A stretch of 25,320 nt of DNA from ChocPot-Mid sp043804925 (GTDB lineage Bacteria > Bacteroidota > Ignavibacteria > Kapaibacteriales > UBA2268), in contig JAZDIP010000081.1 of NCBI GenBank assembly GCA_043804925.1, forward strand, positions 1 through 25,320, written 5' to 3'. The translations under genes and the position numbers were made by a program. Of this stretch, positions 9,240 to 14,945 are shown piece after piece. The notes under the pieces were generated by a model, which worked only from the letters and a program-made list of their open reading frames with translations, searched no databases and was not told where the DNA came from. The stretch's first letter is position 1. Every line of letters begins with the position of its first letter.

Positions 9240-9604
9240 TTATACAAATCCTTAATTTTATTAAAATTATTTTCAGTAAAACTTAAATTGCAAAGTTTAT
9301 AAAACCTCAATTTTTCTTCTGGATACCTTGCTTCAATTACAAAGTCATTAGCTAACTCACAAAACATTTTTTGCTCATCATTAAGCTTTATTTTAATTTG
9401 TGATTCGAGTCTTATCAAGTCATGAATCTTAGGTGGTGTCTCATTATTATCGTTAACATAATGTGCCTTCAGTATTTTTTCCAAGACCAAATGACCAATG
9501 AACAAACACCAGTCATAATGACCGGTATCAAAGAGTGATTGTGCAGTCAGCAAGTCATGCTCTGCTGTTTTCACCCAATATTCAATATGTTCTTCCTTTG
9601 TCAT
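9212..9604 (-). CDS. HEPN domain protein (toxin of HEPN/MNT pair)
   Basis: A 130-residue all-alpha HEPN-domain protein. The N-terminal half has the family pattern W..A..DL..A..L (residues 10-24), then H38 and the EKILKAHYV helix, and later EARYPEEKLR (91-100). It lacks an obvious RX4HXY ribonuclease motif of the HepT type, so RNase activity cannot be claimed from sequence. It precedes and overlaps the MNT gene. HEPN/MNT pairs are widespread toxin-antitoxin modules; members of this sub-family without the motif have also been linked to nucleotide-binding roles. Confidence 0.85.
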   Translation of the reverse strand: MTKEEHIEYWVKTAEHDLLTAQSLFDTGHYDWCLFIGHLVLEKILKAHYVNDNNETPPKIHDLIRLESQIKIKLNDEQKMFCELANDFVIEARYPEEKLRFYKLCNLSFTENNFNKIKDLYKWLKSNLKY

Positions 9605-9649
9605 GCACTAATTTACGAAATATAAATCAAAATATTTGGTTTAAAACAT

Positions 9650-9720
9650 AAAAAAATCCGGCAGGAGTTGACTTAATTTTTACTTGAAGGAGCTTGAAAA
9701 ATCACCAACCTGCCGGATTT
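9650..9720 (-). terminator. Long-loop hairpin terminator of the first lipoprotein paralog
   Basis: Arms AAATCCGGCAGG (9654-9665) and CCTGCCGGATTT (9709-9720) form a perfect 12-bp stem around a 43-base loop. On the minus-strand transcript the stem is followed by a run of seven U (9656-9650), as in an intrinsic terminator. It sits 19 bases after the stop of the gene at 9740. The loop is nearly identical to that of the second copy at 14860-14925 and contains an inner AATTTTT / AAAAAT pairing, so it is more elaborate than a simple terminator. Confidence 0.75.
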
Positions 9721-9739
9721 CTTATCATAACATAAGGTA

Positions 9740-11737
9740 CTATTTGGGCTCACCACCCGAATCCGTATATAACAAAACTGACTTATTGCCGTTGTAACCG
9801 ATAGCCCAGCCAATTTTATTCGTTACGAAACAAACTTTCTTAAAATCACCGTTTGATTTTACAAACTGGTTTGTCCATGTATTACCACCGTCAGTTGTAC
9901 GAATTATCGTGCCTGCATAACCGACAATCCAGCCCTCTTGAGCATTAATAAAGATTAGGTCCTGTAATACGCCCATAGCAGAGTGGTTTTGTTCGATAAA
10001 TGAATTTCCACCATCATTTGTAAATAAGATTTTCCCGTTTTCTCTTTCACTGCCAATGACAATCCACCCTGTTTGACCGTTAATGAAATACATCGAAGCT
10101 CCTCCATATTTATTCGAGTCTAAAGGTAAATCAAACCATGAAGCACCACCATCAGTAGTTTTAACTAATTTCCCATAAGATAGAATATAACCTGTATTGA
10201 TATCGGCAAAGAATAAGCTGGTAAGATAATAATTTGTTTGTCCTCCGCTAATATCCATTTTAATCCATGTAGAACCGCCATCAGTAGTACGATATGACTC
10301 CGAACTAATTACCCAACCGTAATTTTCATTAACGAAAAATATTTTCTGGAAAAAAATCTTTTTACCACCTGTAACATCTACTTCAGTCCAATTTAAACCA
10401 CCATCTTTGGTGTACAATACTTTTGAACCGGCAATCCAACCATTGTTTTGGTCTATCATGTGAATTGATTTTATAGTCATTGAATCCTGTCCACTGAAAT
10501 CCAGTTGTTTAGTCCATGATACACCGCCGTCATCCGTACGGTAAACTCCGTCAGCAAGCAGCCAACCCGTATTTTCGTTGACAAATTGAATGTCATTGAC
10601 ATATTTTCCGCTAAGGTCTCCAATTTCCGACCAGCCGCTAACCATATTAGGGTCAATTGGGACTTGAATATCACCAACATCCTTGGTCATTCCATTTGCT
10701 TCTGATGTAAATTCTATTGGAGTACTGTAAAAGCCGGCATAATAAGCAACAATCGAAATTTGAGCATTAGCTTTTACCCTGATAAATTCAAAGGTTCCGT
10801 CATTTTCAGCATGACCTTGTCCCCCGCCGCCGAAATTAACACCTGATATCTTCACCCAGGCATTAGACAAAGGATTGCCATCCATGTCAACAACACGTCC
10901 TACAATCTGCGAAAGCTCGTCATATTTCATGTCGCAATTGATTTTTGAAAAATGAGATACCTGTCCAACATAGCTGTTCCCTACTTTATTTGCAACTCCG
11001 TATTCAATCCATTTTCCTTTCTGAGTATCGTAAAACCAAAGAGGAATGGAAGAAGGAGCATTAGCCAGGAACTTTGCAGGAATGGGCATTGTTATAGTTG
11101 CCGGCTTACCCTCGGCTAATTGTAGTTTTTCCGTACTATTGTAAACTTCAACATCAATAAATCCGTAAGATTCAATCGGGACTTCTTTGCCGTCTGTTCC
11201 TACTCCCATAAATTCACCGGGGAATGCATCAACAAATTTTGAAGCAGTAGGATTGTAATATGTTAACTTGATTGCGACATCGCCGGAATATAGATTCCCT
11301 TTGGAATCCACCAGCCCGTTTGCCTGAATTTCAACGGAAACACCGCCGGCAGATATAGTAGCATTTGAACTTGTATTAAAAGTCAAATATTTAATTGGTT
11401 GAAAAAGAGCCGCTTCAATATAAGATTCTTTCAAATCCTGAATTTTCACTATTTTTTGATTGGATATAAAAAAATCTTTTGTGAAGTTAACAAGTTTCCT
11501 GCTTCCTGAGGGTAAATCAGTCAGAGTAAATTCACCGAGAGGATTTGTCAATACAGTTTTGCCTCCGCATTCAACAAGAACTCCTGAAATACCATCACCA
11601 TTTGCATCGAAAACTTTACCTGACAATATACCTTTACCTGTGTCTATTGGTTCATTCTCGCTTGGTCCGTAGCAAGAAAATAGAATTAATGACAACAACA
11701 ATGTCATTAACGTCAAAGAAAGAATTTGTTTTCTCAT
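9740..11737 (-). CDS. Outer-surface lipoprotein with regulatory-like Ig domains and Asp-box (Ycf48-like) propeller, copy 1
   Basis: A 665-residue lipoprotein from ATG at 11737; an upstream GTG at 11782 adds 15 residues but would bury the signal peptide. The signal peptide LSLTLMTLLLSLILFSC has the lipidated cysteine at 22. Residues of about 35-110 (GKVFDANGDGISGVLVECGG) and 285-370 (GRVVDMDGNPLSNAWVKISG) are carboxypeptidase-regulatory-like Ig domains, with a beta-rich segment between. From about 385 there are seven repeats of the type YRTDDGGVSWT / IRTTDGGNTWT with phrases such as NTGWLLA, which is the Asp-box / Ycf48 style propeller. It is a paralog of the gene at 14946-16949. Surface location is likely; ligand unknown. 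Confidence 0.88.
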   Translation of the reverse strand: MRKQILSLTLMTLLLSLILFSCYGPSENEPIDTGKGILSGKVFDANGDGISGVLVECGGKTVLTNPLGEFTLTDLPSGSRKLVNFTKDFFISNQKIVKIQDLKESYIEAALFQPIKYLTFNTSSNATISAGGVSVEIQANGLVDSKGNLYSGDVAIKLTYYNPTASKFVDAFPGEFMGVGTDGKEVPIESYGFIDVEVYNSTEKLQLAEGKPATITMPIPAKFLANAPSSIPLWFYDTQKGKWIEYGVANKVGNSYVGQVSHFSKINCDMKYDELSQIVGRVVDMDGNPLSNAWVKISGVNFGGGGQGHAENDGTFEFIRVKANAQISIVAYYAGFYSTPIEFTSEANGMTKDVGDIQVPIDPNMVSGWSEIGDLSGKYVNDIQFVNENTGWLLADGVYRTDDGGVSWTKQLDFSGQDSMTIKSIHMIDQNNGWIAGSKVLYTKDGGLNWTEVDVTGGKKIFFQKIFFVNENYGWVISSESYRTTDGGSTWIKMDISGGQTNYYLTSLFFADINTGYILSYGKLVKTTDGGASWFDLPLDSNKYGGASMYFINGQTGWIVIGSERENGKILFTNDGGNSFIEQNHSAMGVLQDLIFINAQEGWIVGYAGTIIRTTDGGNTWTNQFVKSNGDFKKVCFVTNKIGWAIGYNGNKSVLLYTDSGGEPK

Positions 11738-11803
11738 TTTAATACTTTCAGAAAATTTGACAATCATTTTATTTAATAACACTTGAGAAGGGAAAAAGTT
11801 GCA
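11738..11803 (-). promoter_or_regulatory. Conserved 5' leader of lipoprotein copy 1
   Basis: These 66 bases align without gaps to 16950-17015 upstream of the paralog; I count five differences. Conservation stops upstream of this, so it marks the edge of the duplicated unit and probably includes the promoter and leader. No exact promoter boxes were identified. Confidence 0.5.
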
Positions 11804-11840
11804 TTTATATTGAAAAAAAGTGAAATTGATTGATTTTATT

Positions 11841-11876
11841 TTTAGATTGTTAGACTATTAGACTGTAGACTGTTAG
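11841..11876. repeat. TTAGACT-type short tandem repeat
   Basis: Imperfect units TTAGATT, TTAGACT, TTAGACT, TAGACTG and a final TTAG, spaced 7-8 bases apart. It is a simple intergenic repeat with no coding content. Confidence 0.7.
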
Positions 11877-12219
11877 GAAAGAAGGTGAAGGGAAAAATGA
11901 GAAAGTGAGAGGGGTAAACAGCGGTGCAATTCGTACTTTTTGTATCTTATTGTTTTCATTAAGTTTATAAATATCAGAAAAAATAATTGCACCAATTTCA
12001 CCGCAATTTTCAATTTTTATATTGTCGGTTTTATTCGACAGTGGAATCTTTTGTACCGACAAAAAGCAATCCGATAAGTATTAATATTTCAATTTATTTA
12101 CTGCGATACATATTAAATTTGTCGCATTTGTCGTAGTTTTTTAAATTATCATTTTTGGTTATCCGTTGTCTGAACTATGATTTTTGTAACTTTTTCGTGA
12201 AACGTGAAACGAAATGCAG

Positions 12220-12260
12220 GTACACAGAGTTCCACCGAGGAGACACAGAGATACACAGAG
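12220..12260. repeat. 10-base phased ACACAGAG repeat
   Basis: Four consecutive 10-base units, TACACAGAGT, TCCACCGAGG, AGACACAGAG and ATACACAGAG, share an ACACAGAG core. The period is close to one helical turn. Related sequence occurs in intergenic DNA of many environmental bacteria as far as I recall; its role is unknown. It is preceded by a GTGAAACGTGAAACG duplication at 12198-12212. Confidence 0.7.
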
Positions 12261-12355
12261 AATTTTCCAAACAAATTATTTTGCAAAGAACAAGCTGGAC
12301 GAAATTAGGAGTTGGGAAACAAACGACAAGAAAAGCATTTTAAAAAGGTTTTTAT

Positions 12356-12616
12356 TCAGTTTTTCCTGGCTTCGTTGTTATCAAGGTATTTATCCCATGA
12401 CCAGTTTTTGCATTTTTCTTCGTCAAATTCCAAACGGACGGGAAGGTCTTCCAAAGAAAAGCCAACTCTTTTCATCATGTCTATTTTCATGAAGTTTTCT
12501 TCGGCATCCTGTAAATCTTTACCAAGAACAATAAAGTGCCTGTAACCAGCCGGAGTAAAGAATATAAATTCTTTCAAACCATTTTGCTCTTTATTTTGTT
12601 GATATGAGTCACTCAT
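12356..12616 (-). CDS. Small protein of unknown function
   Basis: An 86-residue soluble protein beginning MSDSYQQNKEQNGLKEFIFF and ending WDKYLDNNEARKN, rich in acidic and basic residues, with no membrane segment or cysteine cluster. The central part GYRHFIVLGKDLQDAEENF reads like a regular alpha/beta protein and the frame has balanced composition, so it is likely a real gene. It lies 48 bases after the end of the truncated methyltransferase and in the same direction, at the downstream end of the restriction-modification remnant. I do not recognise the family. Confidence 0.55.
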   Translation of the reverse strand: MSDSYQQNKEQNGLKEFIFFTPAGYRHFIVLGKDLQDAEENFMKIDMMKRVGFSLEDLPVRLEFDEEKCKNWSWDKYLDNNEARKN

Positions 12617-12664
12617 AGCTTTTCATCAATTAATTTGTAATATTTGTTTTTTTTGAAAGGATTT

Positions 12665-13351
12665 TTATTTTTTTAATCTCAACTTTTTTTCTTTAACTTT
12701 TTTGGATACTTTATATTTAACCTTTTTTTCCATCACAAAAGCTAATTGAGTACTTTTCTCCTTTTGTGTTATTTCATTATAGTCAACTACTTTATTTGTT
12801 GTGTAATTAAAATCGATCCTTGATTTTGCTATTTCAAAATATTGAGGATCAAGTTCAAATCCAATGAAATTTCTTCCAAGTCTTTTAGCTACAACTCCGG
12901 TAGTTCCACTACCCATGAAAGGATCTAATACAGTACTATTTTCTTGACTTCCAATTAATAAAATTCTTTCTAAAAGCGTTTCGGGCTTTTCGGTGGGATG
13001 AATTGTTTTGTGTCTCTCAGCATTGATTTCCCACATATTTTTCATTTGTTTACCACCGTTAATTTTTTTAGCAATATCGTAATTAAAGTAATATTTTTTT
13101 GATTTGCTTGCTACCCAAATCAGTTCTGTAGCTGGAGCAAGTCTGTTAGACGATAGTAGTGATGTTGCATTTCTTTTAAACCATATAACATCATTTATAA
13201 TCCACAAACCTAATTTTTTTAACAACACACCTACTGAAGGATGATTATGAAGGGTACCACTAATCCAAATAGTACCTGTATCTGACAAAACTCTAATACA
13301 TTCACTAATCCATATCTCATTAAATATGGAAATTGTGATATTATTAATGAT
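12665..13351 (-). pseudogene. 5'-truncated site-specific DNA methyltransferase (beta class, N4/N6)
   Basis: The frame encodes the C-terminal half of an amino-methyltransferase: SECIRVLSDTGTIWISGTLH, then HPTEKPETLLERI and the SAM-binding DPFMGSGTTG with FIGFELDPQYFEIA. In beta-class enzymes the catalytic DPPY motif precedes these, and it is absent here. The frame is open upstream only to a TAA at 13354-13352 and has no ATG in that extension (IINNITISIFNEIW); the first usable codon is TTG at 13288, in mid-domain. The N-terminus has therefore been lost and the enzyme should be inactive. The tail is lysine-rich (KEKKLRLKK). It overlaps the end of the zinc-ribbon gene by a few bases, which marks the deletion junction. 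Confidence 0.8.
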
Positions 13352-13544
13352 TTAAAGATTTACATTTTTCACATTGATAATATAATTTACCACAAGCTTT
13401 TGAATAATAACGAAATGTTTTATTACCGCACCAATAACAACCATCTTCTGGGTTATAAGTGTAACATCTTAGTCTATTAACTAATTTAAATTCTTTTAAT
13501 TTTTTTTCAATCAAAATTTTAGCGTCCAACATAATTATAACCAT
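13344..13544 (-). CDS. Small zinc-ribbon protein
   Basis: A 66-residue protein with six cysteines, including two CxxC knuckles: CYWC (36-39) and CEKC (58-61), plus C27 and C51. This is a zinc-ribbon or treble-clef arrangement, commonly used to bind nucleic acid or protein. The ATG at 13544 (alternative 13532) lies inside the end of the PLD nuclease gene, overlapping by 26 bases, which suggests translational coupling to the nuclease. Its stop falls at the deletion junction of the methyltransferase, so the C-terminus may be truncated. Function is unknown; it could be a cofactor of the nuclease or a fragment of a larger protein. Confidence 0.55.
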   Translation of the reverse strand: MVIIMLDAKILIEKKLKEFKLVNRLRCYTYNPEDGCYWCGNKTFRYYSKACGKLYYQCEKCKSLNH

Positions 13545-14445
13545 TATCAGTTAATGAATAATTTCCTCTTTTGGTTCGAATAAATAAATACATATTTTCA
13601 GGATTTGTACTATTTTTCTCATTTCTGTTAAGTTCGCCTCTTAACGAACTTCTAAAAGTATCCATTTTGAAATTGTAATTTTTTTCTTTTACAATTTTCT
13701 CTGATTCCTCATAAATTAATTCAAGCGGTATTTCTTTTAGACCGTTTTCAATTTTAGATTTAATAATATCTATAATTATTTTCTTCATTGTAGGTACTGT
13801 TCCAGGAAGAATTAGCTCCTGATTTCTTAATTCATCAATTTTTCTTTTAATACCTTTTTCAATTTGTTTTCCAGATTTTTCAATTGATTTTTTAATATCC
13901 CCATAACCATTTAAATATTCTTTATTAGGAATAAAAATTGAATCTGTGAATTTTATTTCATTATAAATTGCTGAAAGTTGTGTAAAATACTTAGGCTCAG
14001 ATTCTCTGAAAATGGAATTTACCTCGAAATTACTAGATAAACCACCACCAGTTAAATTTGATGAGCCTATAATGGAAGTATATTGAGGATTTTTTTGGTC
14101 TTGATTGTCAAACAAATAGATTTTAGGATGAAAAATCAAATCGTTGTAATTGTCTCTTTTGTCACCAAAACAATAATAATTGAATCCTTTATAATTGCTT
14201 TTGATTTCATTTAATGCTATTAATGCTTGATGGTCAGTAGTTTTAAAATCAAGCCCTACAATAAATTCAATATTTGCATCATTTTTTGATAAAGCATAAT
14301 CTAGAGCCTTTTGAATTTTATCGATTCCAGTTTTTCGTAAAAAAGCAACAGCAATTTTTACATTCTTACTTTCTAGAAATTCACTTTTTAATACATCTGC
14401 AAGAGGATAATTGGTGTTGGATAAAATTTGTATTTTTGTTTTCAT
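13519..14445 (-). CDS. PLD-family (HKD) nuclease, probable restriction endonuclease
   Basis: A 308-residue protein from ATG at 14445, with GGAG 11 bases upstream; an ATG at 14472 would add nine residues. The N-terminal half is a phospholipase D-like nuclease domain: VKIAVAFLRKTGIDKIQKAL, FIVGLDFKTTDHQAL, then the HKD motif HPKIYLFD (H106, K108, D113) and GSSNLTGGGLSSNFEVN. Such one-HKD proteins dimerise to form the active site, as in the NgoFVII and BfiI restriction enzymes. The C-terminal half is helical and basic and ends in a winged-helix-like segment (TKRGNYSLTDNGYNYVGR), a likely DNA-binding part. It sits between methyltransferase and restriction-enzyme remnants. It looks intact although its methyltransferase partner is not. 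Confidence 0.8.
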   Translation of the reverse strand: MKTKIQILSNTNYPLADVLKSEFLESKNVKIAVAFLRKTGIDKIQKALDYALSKNDANIEFIVGLDFKTTDHQALIALNEIKSNYKGFNYYCFGDKRDNYNDLIFHPKIYLFDNQDQKNPQYTSIIGSSNLTGGGLSSNFEVNSIFRESEPKYFTQLSAIYNEIKFTDSIFIPNKEYLNGYGDIKKSIEKSGKQIEKGIKRKIDELRNQELILPGTVPTMKKIIIDIIKSKIENGLKEIPLELIYEESEKIVKEKNYNFKMDTFRSSLRGELNRNEKNSTNPENMYLFIRTKRGNYSLTDNGYNYVGR

Positions 14446-14446
14446 T

Positions 14447-14551
14447 TTATATAATTCTCCAAATCTGACCATCCATTTTCTTTAGAATATTAAGAAAATC
14501 CCTAATTCTTTCAGGATTTCTAACTGTAGTTGAAAAACTCCAAAGTTTCAT
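14447..14551 (-). pseudogene. N-terminal relic of an AlwI-like restriction enzyme
   Basis: A 34-codon frame from ATG at 14551 to TAA at 14449-14447. The start, MKLWSFSTTVRNPERIRDFL, closely resembles the conserved N-terminus of AlwI-family type II restriction enzymes (the TTVRNPER motif), which are normally several hundred residues long. The frame ends abruptly after KKMDGQIWRII and its stop overlaps the region just before the PLD nuclease start. I read it as the severed end of a replaced gene that now supplies the leader of the PLD nuclease. The family assignment is from memory of the motif. Confidence 0.6.
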
Positions 14552-14566
14552 TTTCTGATTCCGTTA

Positions 14567-14803
14567 TTAATTTATTTTATTCCAAATGAAATTTATCATT
14601 ATTCTTAATTTCTTCTTTGCTTCCTCCAAAAATTCATATTTTCTTCTTTGAAGGTCAGTAGATAGCTTGCCTTATTTTAAATTGAAAATATCGGGACTTT
14701 TAAAAACCTCTTTAACAAATTTTTGGACTCCTGAGCCAACTTCAGTTGACTCATAGTGTCTTTTCTCAGATTCCCAAAGGTTTAATAATTTCTTTGCATC
14801 CAT
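14567..14803 (-). pseudogene. N-terminal relic of a restriction/modification-associated protein with internal TAA
   Basis: From ATG at 14803 the minus strand reads MDAKKLLNLWESEKRHYEST, then EVGSGVQKFVKEVFKSPDIF, then NLK-stop-GKLSTDLQRRKYEFLEEAKKK, ending at TAA 14569-14567. The TAA is codon 44 (14674-14672) and probably replaces GAA, since NLKEGKLST is a phrase I associate with the start of large DNA methylase/nuclease proteins of phage-defence islands. The remainder of the protein is missing after about 78 codons. It is thus both truncated and interrupted. The family identity is tentative; the continuity of the frame across the stop is directly visible. Confidence 0.6.
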
Positions 14804-14854
14804 TATTCTAAATATTAATTTTTTAATTAAGTAAAATAGCAAAATCCTACAAAT

Positions 14855-14926
14855 AAAAAAAATCCGGCAGGAGATGACTTAATTTTTACTTGAAGGAGCT
14901 TGAAAAATTAAAACCTACCGGATTTT
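14855..14926 (-). terminator. Long-loop hairpin terminator of the second lipoprotein paralog
   Basis: Arms at 14859-14871 (AAAATCCGGCAGG) and 14914-14926 (CCTACCGGATTTT) pair over 13 positions around a 42-base loop. One position is a C/A mismatch if read on the plus strand but a G-U wobble in the minus-strand RNA, so the fold is kept in the transcribed direction. A run of eight U follows. Loop and position match the copy at 9650-9720. Confidence 0.75.
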
Positions 14927-14945
14927 CTATCATAATTCTAAGGTA

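Larger units (their letters stand above)
11804..12355. other. Intergenic stretch with small repeats, no convincing gene
   Basis: About 550 bases without a supported gene. It contains the TTAGACT-type repeats (11841-11876), a purine-rich segment (11877-11915) and the 10-base phased ACACAGAG repeat (12220-12260). A 70-codon minus-strand frame at 11850-12062 runs through the repeats and has no recognisable domain, so it is not called. The base composition and short repeats are typical of accumulated intergenic junk at island borders. Confidence 0.5.

Noticed and set aside
11460..11742. Plus-strand frames rich in proline and serine within lipoprotein copy 1, mirrored at 16693-16884 in copy 2
   Set aside because: They are conserved between copies only because the opposite strand is duplicated coding sequence; the composition is that of a shadow frame.
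11850..12062. 70-codon minus-strand frame in the long intergenic region
   Set aside because: Its C-terminal third is translated short repeats, there is no ribosome site, and no domain is recognised.
12155..12545. Overlapping plus-strand frames through the ACACAGAG repeat and opposite the 86-residue gene
   Set aside because: They run through repeats or antisense to a better frame and differ in no way from chance.
13344..13544. Zinc-ribbon as the missing N-terminus of the methyltransferase through a frameshift
   Set aside because: The two are in different frames, but even joined they would lack the DPPY motif, so a frameshift does not restore an enzyme.
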